64,000 nucleotides of DNA from positions 558,001 to 622,000 of the forward strand of contig JAGYIX010000003.1 of assembly GCA_018402205.1 (NCBI GenBank), written 5' to 3'. Positions 8,007-16,420 of the stretch are shown one piece after another. Source of the DNA: Flavobacteriaceae bacterium. Lineage in GTDB: Bacteria; Bacteroidota; Bacteroidia; Flavobacteriales; Flavobacteriaceae. Positions within the stretch are counted from its first letter, which is position 1. Each line of letters opens with the position of its first letter. The translations under genes and the position numbers were made by a program. The notes under the pieces are model-generated. The model saw nothing but the letters and a program-made list of their open reading frames with translations. It had not been told where the DNA came from and did no database searches.

Positions 8007-9281
8007 CTAGGCCTTGATTGCGTGTGCTAAATCGTCAATGAGGTCTTCTACGGCCTCTAGGCCCACCGATAAGCGAATAAGATCTGGAGTAACTCCAGTA
8101 GAAGCTTGCTGCTCTTCGGTTAACTGCTGATGCGTGGTGGATGCCGGATGCACTATAATCGATTTAGAATCGCCAAAATTAGCGGCAATCTTAAACAACT
8201 GTGTGGCGTCGGTTAGTTTTTTGGCCGCGGCGAATCCGCCCTTTAGTCCAAAAGTGAGCAGCCCGCTCACCCCCTCTGGCAAATACTTCTGTCGCAGCTG
8301 TTGTTGACGCTCGTCTTTGGCTCCCGGAAAGTTCACCCAGGCCACCTCATCTTGCTGCGCAAGCCATGAGGCCAGCTTTAGCGTATTCTCGCTGTGCTTT
8401 TTTATGCGCAGCGAAAGCGTTTCTAGCCCCTGCAGAATATGAAAGGCATTAAGGGGGCTTAGTGCCGAGCCAAAGTCGCGCAGTCCTTCGATGCGCACCT
8501 TAGCAATAAAGGCGGCAGGGCCCAAGGCCTCGTGATAAACCAAGCCGTGGTAGCCTGGAGAGGGTTGGGTAAATTCTTCAAATTTTCCGCTTGACCAGTC
8601 AAAGGTTCCGGCATCGATGATGGCGCCTCCGAGCGCCGTACCGTTTCCGTTAATGTATTTAGTCAGTGAATGAATGACTATGTTGGCTCCGAACTTGATC
8701 GGATTCAACAGGGCCGGCGTCGGCACCGTATTGTCGACAATCAATGGAATCTTGTGTTTGCGGGCTATTTCAGCCACACCTTCGATATCCAGTACATCGA
8801 GCTTTGGGTTTCCGATAGACTCCAAGAAAATCGCTCGTGTGTTAGGCTGAATAGCCGCCTCAAAGTGACCCAAATCGCTAGGGTCTACAAAGGTAGTGGT
8901 GATACCCAGTCTAGGCAGGGTGACCCCGAGCATGTTGTAGGTTCCGCCATACACACTGTTTGAACAAACGATGTGCTCGCCACTTTTCAGTAGGGTTTGC
9001 AGCGTTGTTGCCACCGCAGCAGTCCCTGAAGAGGTCACTACTCCAGCGATACCGCCCTCTAGGGCAGCAAGGCGTTCTTCAAGTACCGCATTAGTCGGAT
9101 TGGTTAGCCGCGTGTAAATGTTTCCCGACTCACTGAGGTTAAACAGCGCCGCCGCGTGATCGGTTGAATCAAAGCGGTAAGCGGTAGATTGGTAAATCGG
9201 AACAGCGATGGTCTTTCCATGCTGAGACAGGTCGTGACCGGCAGTTAAGGCCAGCGTTGACAATTGGTGATGTGCACTCAT
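8007..9281 (-). CDS. metY: O-acetylhomoserine (thiol)-lyase / aminocarboxypropyltransferase
   Basis: 424-residue PLP enzyme of the Cys/Met metabolism family that condenses O-acetylhomoserine with sulfide to homocysteine. The N-terminus is STLALTAGHDLSQHGKTIAV. The cofactor region IVDNTVPTPALLNPIKFGA precedes the PLP-binding Lys in VIHSLTKYINGNGTALGG. The C-terminus has SIIVHPASTTHQQL and GVTPDLIRLSVGLE. It is first gene of the metY-metX operon and is preceded by a SAM-I riboswitch. Confidence 0.95.
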   Translation of the reverse strand: MSAHHQLSTLALTAGHDLSQHGKTIAVPIYQSTAYRFDSTDHAAALFNLSESGNIYTRLTNPTNAVLEERLAALEGGIAGVVTSSGTAAVATTLQTLLKSGEHIVCSNSVYGGTYNMLGVTLPRLGITTTFVDPSDLGHFEAAIQPNTRAIFLESIGNPKLDVLDIEGVAEIARKHKIPLIVDNTVPTPALLNPIKFGANIVIHSLTKYINGNGTALGGAIIDAGTFDWSSGKFEEFTQPSPGYHGLVYHEALGPAAFIAKVRIEGLRDFGSALSPLNAFHILQGLETLSLRIKKHSENTLKLASWLAQQDEVAWVNFPGAKDERQQQLRQKYLPEGVSGLLTFGLKGGFAAAKKLTDATQLFKIAANFGDSKSIIVHPASTTHQQLTEEQQASTGVTPDLIRLSVGLEAVEDLIDDLAHAIKA

Positions 9282-9362
9282 TACGATGTAATTTTTTTAG
9301 GTTAATAATGAATGAGGCAACTGCTAAAAAGAAAAGATGGGCGGCCGTAAAACGGCTTGCAT

Positions 9363-9460
9363 CGTTATCTCTCCCTTGCGGGGTAGAATGTAGCACCTTC
9401 TCGTAAGAACGAGGGTTGCTAAGGCTTCATAGGGTCTAATCCCTTCACCTTTCTTGATAA
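9363..9460 (-). promoter_or_regulatory. SAM-I (S-box) riboswitch upstream of metY
   Basis: On the minus strand the leader reads TTATCAAGAAAGGTGAAGGG, then TTAGACCCTATGAAGCCTTA and GCAACC, and closes with GGTGCTA...CCCGCAAGGGAGAGATAA. This is the S-box core with P1 formed by TTATC and GATAA. It binds S-adenosylmethionine and should lower metY-metX expression when SAM is plentiful. Downstream, GATG(CAA)GCCG-TTTTA-CGGC(CGCC)CATC followed by TTTTCTTTTT (to about 9326) could be the conditional terminator. Confidence 0.95.
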
Positions 9461-9486
9461 CAATTACATCATGTGAATGAACGGCA

Positions 9487-9517
9487 CAAATATGAGCGCA
9501 AATTCAACAACTTCCAA
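9487..9517 (-). promoter_or_regulatory. Putative promoter of the riboswitch-metYX transcript
   Basis: On the minus strand TTG (9517-9515) is followed after 20 bases by CATATTTG (9494-9487), one mismatch from the Bacteroidetes -33/-7 pattern TTG...TAnnTTTG. Transcription would begin about 20 bases before the riboswitch. Confidence 0.45.
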
Positions 9518-9541
9518 ATACATCTGAAAAAAAAGATGCGA

Positions 9542-12118
9542 TTAGGCAGAGTTTCTAGAGGCATTGATGTTTCCGAACATCGAACGGGTGACCATCTTCT
9601 CGTACCAATCTCGGCGCTCTGGGTCTTTGGTTATGGCCACGCGCTGAAGCGCGTACTGCTGAATGGTGAGCAGCGGATGTACGATGCCCTCTCGAAGCTG
9701 AATAGACGCCTTGTTGGCCCGTTCATTCTCGAGCAGGGTGCTAAACCCGCTAAGTTCGAGCACAAGGGCTTTGGAGCGCGTATACTCCTGGTGAATTTGA
9801 GACCAAAATTCGCCGAATCGCTCGTTGTTGGCCATATATGAGGTCAGTTCAAACTGAGACTTAGTCAAGCTCATCATCGAGTTGGCGATGAGCGTTCTGA
9901 AGAATGCATTGTTCTGGTACAGGCGTTTTACACGATCAAAATCTCCGCTCTTTTTGAACGATTCAAGCGCGTACCCCACCCCGTAAAAGCCGGGTACATT
10001 TTGACGCAATTGGCTCCAGCTGCCCACAAACGGAATGGCGCGCAGGTCTTCAAACCTGAACTCTTTCTTTTGTCCTCTTTTAGAGGGCCGGCTTCCAATA
10101 TTGGTTTTGGCATAATAGGGCAAGGTGGTCATTTCTTGCAAGTAGGGCAAGAACAACTCGTGGTTCTTAAAGGCCACGTAGGCGTCGTATGAGACCTGAG
10201 CCAAGGTTTCAAGGGTTTCTCGATCTTCAGCGCTCAAGTTGTTTTCTCCTCTTGCAAACAGCTGGTTCTTAATGCCCGAGCTCAGCAATTGTTCTAGGTT
10301 GTATTGAGAAGACTCCAAGGTTCCAAAGTTTGAACTGATGGTTTGGCCCTGAACGGTGAGTTGGATGTCGTCTGCTTGAATCTGCTCGCCCAGCGAGGCA
10401 TAGAATTCGTGGGTGCGGCCGCCGCCTCTGGCCGGCGGCCCACCCCTTCCGTCAAAAAAGGCTACGCTTACCCCAAATTCAGTCGAGAGCAGACTCAATG
10501 CCTCTTTGGCACTGTAAATACCCCAGTTGGCCATAAAGTATCCGCCGTCTTTGGTTCCGTCTGAAAAACCGAGCATAACCGTCTGCTTCATGCCCCTTGA
10601 TTCCAGATGGGCCCGGTAGCTAGCGTTTGAATACAGCGCCCGCATAATATCTGGGGCGGCACGCAGATCGTCTATCGTTTCGAATAGCGGAATGATGTCT
10701 ACCGAAGGGTTCGACCATCCGCATAGTCTAATAAGCGCATAGAGTTGCAATAGATGCTCAAGCGATTGGCAATTGCTGATGATGTAGCGATTCGATCCGC
10801 GCTCTCCGTTTCGCTGCTGAATCTCACGCATCACCGAAATACTCTCCAAGGTTTGAGCCGTTATCTCATTGGCATCAAAAAGAGTCGGATCAACCGTTCC
10901 TTCTACACGCGTCAGCAGTTCAAGGCGTTGCTCAAGGCTTAACTCTTCATAGCTGCGCTCTTTTAAGGCTCCAATCGTTGCACGCACCATCGGGTGATTG
11001 ATCACTTCTAAAAACACCCCTTCATGCACGCGCGAATCTTGACGTATATCAAGGCTTGCGAAATGGTATCCAAATAGTTGCACCTTGTCTATAAGATCTA
11101 GTACGCGGTCTAGATAGAATCTGTTGTGGTCTATCTTTAAGTCGTTTGCAATCTGCTGAAGCCCCTCGGTCAGCTCATCCAATGAAATGGGTGTTTTCTT
11201 TGGAAAGAATAAGGTGTGATATAGCGCCGTTTCAAGCGCTTCTACTTTCTGAAGAACGCCATCAAAGGTCAGCCTCGTTTTCAGAAAGCGCAATTCGCGG
11301 TAGTAATTTCTCAAGATGTGGTGACGCAGTGTCTCCGCCGTCTTAAGGGTAATCTCGGGGGTCACATAAGGGTTTCCGTCGCGATCGCCTCCTGGCCAAA
11401 ATCCGAAGTCAAAAACGGTGTGATCTATGGGCTCGTTTTGGAAAATATTTTTTCTAAGGTAGCTCGCAATCGCTCCTGCTGAATGGTAAAAGACATTTTC
11501 GAGATACCATATGAGGCTGTGCGCCTCGTCAAGAGGGGTGGGCTTCTTCTTGTTGTAGAAGCGCGTAAGCCCCAACTGATCGAGCAACTGTTTAATCTCG
11601 TCTAATTCATTTTCGCGAATGGCCTTCGCCAAATTGCGAATAATGGTGAGCACCGTATTGGGGTAAAACTGGGTCGGATGGGCCGTCAAAACAATGCGCA
11701 CCTTGAAGCGTTTGAGGTACTCCTTTAAGGCCTCTAGTTTGTTGTTGTTTTGGGCCTCTTCTTTTATAAAACGCAATGTTCCGCGGCCATGCATGTTGTT
11801 GACGTACGAAAACCCAGCATCTTCAATCGCGTCGAACAATACCACCTGGCGCTCTATGTACTTGATGAAGGCGAATAAGACGTCTTTTTGAGCTGCTTCG
11901 TCAAGCTCTGGTAAGAAATTCTTAAAAAAATCGGCAACGATCTCATCCGGGGTTAGCTGCTGCTCAAACCCCTTAACGCAGGCATCAGCGAAAAGCGGAA
12001 GCATTAGCGAAGTGTCTTTAATTGTCTTAAACGGCAGCGTTAAAAACAGACTGTTGTAGACCTGGTATTTGGACCGAACGACCTCGTCAAAACGTTCAAT
12101 TTGTAGTTTTCGTGCCAT
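9542..12118 (-). CDS. ppc: Phosphoenolpyruvate carboxylase
   Basis: 858 residues; carboxylates PEP with bicarbonate to oxaloacetate, an anaplerotic reaction. The catalytic segments are VRIVLTAHPTQFYPNT, with the active-site His, then FGFWPGGDRDGNPYVTPE, the glycine-rich GFSDGTKDGGYFMANW, and FFDGRGGPPARGGG. The C-terminus ends NINASRNSA rather than the classical RNTG, so the allosteric tail differs from that of proteobacterial enzymes. It is a single gene flanked by gaps of about 80 and 120 bases. Confidence 0.96.
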   Translation of the reverse strand: MARKLQIERFDEVVRSKYQVYNSLFLTLPFKTIKDTSLMLPLFADACVKGFEQQLTPDEIVADFFKNFLPELDEAAQKDVLFAFIKYIERQVVLFDAIEDAGFSYVNNMHGRGTLRFIKEEAQNNNKLEALKEYLKRFKVRIVLTAHPTQFYPNTVLTIIRNLAKAIRENELDEIKQLLDQLGLTRFYNKKKPTPLDEAHSLIWYLENVFYHSAGAIASYLRKNIFQNEPIDHTVFDFGFWPGGDRDGNPYVTPEITLKTAETLRHHILRNYYRELRFLKTRLTFDGVLQKVEALETALYHTLFFPKKTPISLDELTEGLQQIANDLKIDHNRFYLDRVLDLIDKVQLFGYHFASLDIRQDSRVHEGVFLEVINHPMVRATIGALKERSYEELSLEQRLELLTRVEGTVDPTLFDANEITAQTLESISVMREIQQRNGERGSNRYIISNCQSLEHLLQLYALIRLCGWSNPSVDIIPLFETIDDLRAAPDIMRALYSNASYRAHLESRGMKQTVMLGFSDGTKDGGYFMANWGIYSAKEALSLLSTEFGVSVAFFDGRGGPPARGGGRTHEFYASLGEQIQADDIQLTVQGQTISSNFGTLESSQYNLEQLLSSGIKNQLFARGENNLSAEDRETLETLAQVSYDAYVAFKNHELFLPYLQEMTTLPYYAKTNIGSRPSKRGQKKEFRFEDLRAIPFVGSWSQLRQNVPGFYGVGYALESFKKSGDFDRVKRLYQNNAFFRTLIANSMMSLTKSQFELTSYMANNERFGEFWSQIHQEYTRSKALVLELSGFSTLLENERANKASIQLREGIVHPLLTIQQYALQRVAITKDPERRDWYEKMVTRSMFGNINASRNSA

Positions 12119-12236
12119 AAGAAGTGATTGATGACCCTCAAGTTATGGTATTTCACTGCGAAATCGAAAGCTGAATCCCTAGAAATGGCTGAAAACCTAA
12201 AGCATTTCACATAAGGATTAAAAAAAGTAAGAGGTA

Positions 12237-13236
12237 TTACCTCATCGGAAGCTTTACCACCTCTTTCAAAAAGCGACGAGTGGCCTGATAGACGCCTTCA
12301 ACATCTTTCGATGCCAGTGGGTTGGCCAGAATATGGTCTTTGGCCTCAGGAAACGCGACCTTCTGCTTTAAGCTATCTGGAGTTCCCAAATATTGGTACA
12401 TCTCTAGCATTGCCTCTACTGAAACCACCTTGTCTTGCTCCTCTTCGTTTTTGTAGTAATAGCCAAGAAATACAGGTGCCTTTACGGCTCTAAAGGTACC
12501 CGGACGCATGGTGTAATGCACAAAGGCTTGCAAATGGGGCAGGCTCTCAATTCGGTACTTACTGTACCAATAGGCCTTTCGTTCATCGGACATCTCTATC
12601 TCGTTGAAATCTGAACCCTTCACTAGGCGTGCCAGCTGCAGCCCCCAAGGGTCATCTAATAATTTAGCCGTCTTGATCGTAGATCTCAATATTTGGAGAA
12701 TACAGCACGATGGCCTCCAGATTGGTTACCGCTCGAGCCAGATGCAGTGCAAGTGCCCCCCCGTTTGAGGTAGCTATAATAATCACCCGTTCTCCGAGTA
12801 ATTGGGCTATAACAAGGGCCTCTTTGGCGGAGTCAATCAATGCGTCTGCGGTTATAGTCAAAAGCGGATTTTCTTCGTCTAAACCGTGACCCTCTAGTCT
12901 GGGCAAATAAAGATTCGCCCCTAAGTCGGCTGCAATGTTGCGGTGTACTGGATTACCCTCTTCTGCCGAGGCCGACCATCCGTGCAAGTAAACCACTGAA
13001 TAAGGGGTCTTAACTCCAGGCTCAGCCGCCCAGACCACTCTAGACTCGTTACCCGGTTTAACCGGAAATGACGCCTCTTTAGCCGTTAGATACGCATCAA
13101 CATTCGCTGTGCTTAGCTGCAAGTCAGGCAAGGTTACATCCATAGAAACCGGGGCGACTCTTGGACCCAAAACATAGGCTAAAAAAAGCAGGTCAAAGGC
13201 AATTACCGCTCCAAAAAAAATCCGTCTTGCTTTCAT
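12237..13236 (-). pseudogene. Membrane-anchored alpha/beta hydrolase, interrupted by a one-base frameshift
   Basis: Two overlapping frames (13236 to 12664 and 12689 to 12237) make one hydrolase of about 332 residues. The first half starts with an N-terminal hydrophobic anchor, then YLHGWSASAEEGNP and a nucleophile elbow ATSNGGALAL (Ser inside A-T-S-N-G). The second half holds LVKGSDFNEIEMS, VKAPVFLGYYY and a likely catalytic His in EAKDHILANP. Removing one of the two C at 12668-12669 (plus-strand numbering) restores YSPNIEIYDQDAKLLDDPWG across the join. It may be a sequencing error. It is divergent from the Nramp-like gene with 21 bases between them. Confidence 0.75.
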
Positions 13237-13257
13237 AAAGAATGAGGCTATAAAGAA

Positions 13258-14541
13258 ATGAAATATATTGGCAAGAAGTTTCTCTCATTTAGTGAACTAA
13301 AAGTGAATATACGTCGATTTTTTGACCGCCTTGGTCCCGGATTGCTATTTGCCTCTATGGCCATTGGAACCTCTCATCTTGTGCTTTCAACCAAAGCCGG
13401 GGCTGTTTACGGGCCGCTCATGGTCGTACCTATTCTCTTAGCTAATCTCTTAAAATTTCCGTTTTTCGAATTCGGTGTGCGCTTTACACATGCTACACAA
13501 AAGAGCCTCACAGAGGGCTATGCAGCTCACAGTCGTTGGTTTTTATACCTCTACGCCATGGTGAATCTTGTTAGCGCATTTACCATATTGGCGGCACTCT
13601 ATAGCGTGACTTCAGGCATGACCGTAAACGTATTTAACGGCCTTATACCCTCAACCAATACAGCCACTTTATTATTGTTTGTGGTCATTAGTATTCTCCT
13701 TATCGCAGGGCGCTACAAGCTCTTAGAACAATCGTTGAAATACATTGTATTGATACTGTTACTAGCCCTAATGGCCACCGTGGTGCTTGTAACCGCCAAT
13801 CAAAAGGTAGCCGCACTGCCTGATTTTAGCCCTCCAGAATGGTTTAACGCTGTGGGCGTCTTGTTTATCATAAGCCTGGTCGGATGGATGCCTACCGCGG
13901 TTGAAGCCTCGGGCTGGGTGAGCCTTTGGAATCTCGAAAAAATCAAGCAAAGCACAGAAAAAATAACGGTTCAATCGGCTCTGAAAGAATTCAACCTGGG
14001 ATACCTGCTAACCGCATTTTTGGCGGTGCTTTTTTTCTACATCGGTTACATGACCCTCTATGGCTCAGGAGTGATTCTTAGCGACAATAGTGTGAAATTC
14101 GCCGCCGAACTAACCGGCATTTTTACCACAGAGTTAGGGGCCTGGGCCAAACTATTTATTTCAATAGCCGCACTAGCCGCCATGTTCAGCACCTGCCTAA
14201 GTGCTCACGATGCCCTTGCTCGGGTGCTTGTTGACCTATTGCAACGCTTGGGTATAACCCAAAAAAATCCATTCGCGTTAGCAGTACTCTTTCTAGCACT
14301 ATCTAATTTTGTAGTGATAGCCTTCTTCTCTACCTCTATGGGGGCGCTAATTGCCGTAGCCACTTTCGCCTCTTTTGTTTTCGCTCCTATTCTTGGCTAC
14401 ATGAATCACGCTCTAGTTTTTTCAGACCAAACACCCTTGATTCATCGACCTTCAACTGTACTAAAAACACTAAGTATCGCTGGTATTGTTTTCTTAGGGG
14501 CTTTTGCGCTTTACTACCTGTACCTAGTTATTACTACTTAA
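13258..14541 (+). CDS. Nramp-family-like membrane transporter
   Basis: 427 residues with about 11 hydrophobic segments. The N-terminal RLGPGLLFASMAIGTSHLVL aligns with the first Nramp helix (GPGLL...), but the metal-binding DPGN motif is replaced by AIGTSH. In the sixth helix the usual MPH is replaced by VGWMPTAVEASGWVSLW. Nramp proteins carry Mn2+ or Fe2+ with protons; changed motifs suggest a different ion such as Mg2+, or another substrate. Its stop overlaps the convergent fabD stop by four bases. Confidence 0.75.
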   Translation: MKYIGKKFLSFSELKVNIRRFFDRLGPGLLFASMAIGTSHLVLSTKAGAVYGPLMVVPILLANLLKFPFFEFGVRFTHATQKSLTEGYAAHSRWFLYLYAMVNLVSAFTILAALYSVTSGMTVNVFNGLIPSTNTATLLLFVVISILLIAGRYKLLEQSLKYIVLILLLALMATVVLVTANQKVAALPDFSPPEWFNAVGVLFIISLVGWMPTAVEASGWVSLWNLEKIKQSTEKITVQSALKEFNLGYLLTAFLAVLFFYIGYMTLYGSGVILSDNSVKFAAELTGIFTTELGAWAKLFISIAALAAMFSTCLSAHDALARVLVDLLQRLGITQKNPFALAVLFLALSNFVVIAFFSTSMGALIAVATFASFVFAPILGYMNHALVFSDQTPLIHRPSTVLKTLSIAGIVFLGAFALYYLYLVITT

Positions 14542-15422
14542 CTAAGATTCACTGTCGAAGTTTCGGCCAAAGGCGCTATTTTTTTGATGAGACCTTGCAA
14601 TACATTGCCTGGACCGCATTCCAAGAATTGATCATGTCCGTGGCTAAACATGTTCTGCACACTTTGCGTCCATTTTACTGGAGCAGTGAGCTGTGCTATC
14701 AAATTCTTTTTTAAAGTAGCCGTATCGGTGACTGCTTCAGCAGATACATTCTGGTAAATGGGAATTCTAGGATGCGCAAATGAGGTATGCTCGATGGCCT
14801 GGGCCAGCTCTTCTCTAGCCGGTTCCATTAAAGGAGAGTGAAATGCCCCAGAAACCGGGAGTATAAGCGCGCGTCTTGCCCCAGCCTCTTTTAAGGTCTC
14901 ACAAGCGCGTTCTACGGCATCATAAGCTCCAGATATTACGAGTTGTCCGGGGCAATTGTAATTGGCCGGAACCACCCTGCCTTCTGTAGAAACACAGATG
15001 GCCTCGACCACAGCATCTTCAAGGCCCAAAACGGCTGCCATAGTTCCGCGTTCGATACCGCATGCGCGTTGCATGGCAGAAGCGCGTTTAGCGACCAAGA
15101 CCAATCCGTCTTCAAACGATAGCACTCCGGCGGCAACAAGAGCCGAAAATTCGCCTAAAGAATGGCCAGCAACCGCTTTTGCATCAAAGGCCGTTTCGAG
15201 CACTTGAGCAAGGATTACCGAATGAATAAAAATAGCAGGTTGGGTTACCTCAGTCTGTTTAAGGGCATCAGCATCTCCCTCAAACATCATATCGGTAATT
15301 CGAAATCCAATTACCTCATTAGCTCTCTCAAAAAGCGCCTTGGCCTTTTCATTGGATTCGTACAGGTCTTTTCCCATGGCCACAAACTGCGATCCTTGTC
15401 CGGGAAATACATATGCTTTCAT
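14538..15422 (-). CDS. fabD: Malonyl-CoA:ACP transacylase
   Basis: 294 residues from the ATG at 15422 (MKAYVFPGQGSQFVAMGKDL); an in-frame ATG at 15443 is less likely because homologues begin at the FPGQGSQ motif. It moves malonyl from CoA to acyl carrier protein for fatty acid synthesis. The nucleophile is in GHSLGEFSALVAAG, and the catalytic His is in VSGAFHSPLM. No other fab gene is nearby. Confidence 0.96.
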   Translation of the reverse strand: MKAYVFPGQGSQFVAMGKDLYESNEKAKALFERANEVIGFRITDMMFEGDADALKQTEVTQPAIFIHSVILAQVLETAFDAKAVAGHSLGEFSALVAAGVLSFEDGLVLVAKRASAMQRACGIERGTMAAVLGLEDAVVEAICVSTEGRVVPANYNCPGQLVISGAYDAVERACETLKEAGARRALILPVSGAFHSPLMEPAREELAQAIEHTSFAHPRIPIYQNVSAEAVTDTATLKKNLIAQLTAPVKWTQSVQNMFSHGHDQFLECGPGNVLQGLIKKIAPLAETSTVNLS

Positions 15423-15442
15423 ACACGTTACGTTTAAAACCA

Positions 15443-15450
15443 CAAACTTA
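15443..15450 (-). promoter_or_regulatory. Putative -7 element for fabD
   Basis: The minus strand reads TAAGTTTG, an exact TAnnTTTG match 21 bases before the fabD ATG. Confidence 0.4.
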
Positions 15451-15478
15451 AGCCAAGCTCATGAATTGCCCTAGTTCG

Positions 15479-15486
15479 TACCTTTG
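15479..15486 (+). promoter_or_regulatory. Putative -7 element for the Nfu/YyaL/MscS run
   Basis: TACCTTTG is an exact TAnnTTTG match 16 bases before the ATG at 15503, divergent from the fabD element. Confidence 0.4.
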
Positions 15487-15502
15487 TAGCAAATGACACC
15501 CC

Positions 15503-16420
15503 ATGGAATATAACATCACTACCATAGAAACCTCTAATGAAGCTATTTTAAAATTTCAGGCTAATCACTTTTTAGTGCAGCAAGCGCACGAGTTCAAGTC
15601 TATAGAGGAGGCTAAAAACGCCCCTTTAGCCTATGAGCTGTTTCAGCTTCCATTTGTGAAGACCATTTACATAGCCAGCAATTTTGTAGCCATTGAGAAG
15701 TACGATATCGTTTCTTGGGCAGAGGTAAAAGACGCCATTGCGCAACAACTCGTAGAGTACCTCAACGCAGGAGAGCCTGTGGTTCATGAAATGGCCTCTA
15801 AACAGGCTAATGCAGTAACGGTGTATGCCGAAGCCACCCCGAACCCCTCTGTAATGAAATTTGTGGCTAATAAACTCATTGTTCCAGCCCTTTACGAGTT
15901 CAAAAATATTGATGAGGCCAAGCACTCCAAACTCGCCACCGAACTGTTTAAAAAGCCCTACGTCAAACAAGTTTTTATGGACGAAAACTACCTCTCAGTT
16001 ACCAAATACGAAATAGGTAATTGGGATGAAATAACCATAGAGTTGCGCGACCTCATCAGTGAATTTATAGGGTCAGGAGCCCAGGCTGTAGACTCACACC
16101 AAGCCGGAACTCAGAAAAACGCGAAAGATGTATCAGCCGAGGCTACTGATGAAGCTGAGGTATACCTAAAGACCGATGACCCTATCAGTGAGCAAATCAT
16201 TGCTATTTTAGAGGAATATGTAAAGCCCGCAGTAGCAAGTGATGGCGGAAATATTCAGTTCGAGCAATACGACCCGGAGACCAAAAAAGTGCATGTGCTG
16301 CTTCAAGGTGCGTGTAGTGGATGTCCTTCTTCTACCTACACCCTAAAAAATGGGATAGAAACCATGTTAAAAAATATGCTGGGCGATACGGTTTCAGAGG
16401 TCGTTGCGACCAATGGATAG
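15503..16420 (+). CDS. Nfu-type Fe-S cluster scaffold with duplicated N-terminal domain
   Basis: 305 residues. Residues about 5-95 and 105-195 are two copies of the Nfu N-terminal domain, sharing patterns such as FELPFVKxVY/FKKPYVKQVF and KYDIVSWAEV/KYEIGNWDEI; only the second has the usual ATPNPSVMKFV. The C-terminal NifU domain (about 225-300) has the cluster-binding pair in GACSGCPSSTYTLKNGIE. Such proteins carry Fe-S clusters to target enzymes. The gene overlaps the next one by eight bases. Confidence 0.9.
   Translation: MEYNITTIETSNEAILKFQANHFLVQQAHEFKSIEEAKNAPLAYELFQLPFVKTIYIASNFVAIEKYDIVSWAEVKDAIAQQLVEYLNAGEPVVHEMASKQANAVTVYAEATPNPSVMKFVANKLIVPALYEFKNIDEAKHSKLATELFKKPYVKQVFMDENYLSVTKYEIGNWDEITIELRDLISEFIGSGAQAVDSHQAGTQKNAKDVSAEATDEAEVYLKTDDPISEQIIAILEEYVKPAVASDGGNIQFEQYDPETKKVHVLLQGACSGCPSSTYTLKNGIETMLKNMLGDTVSEVVATNG

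Noticed and set aside
9169-9396. Minus-strand open frame covering the metY start and leader
   Set aside because: It overlaps the SAM-I riboswitch and the real metY N-terminus in another frame; the riboswitch explains the conserved sequence.
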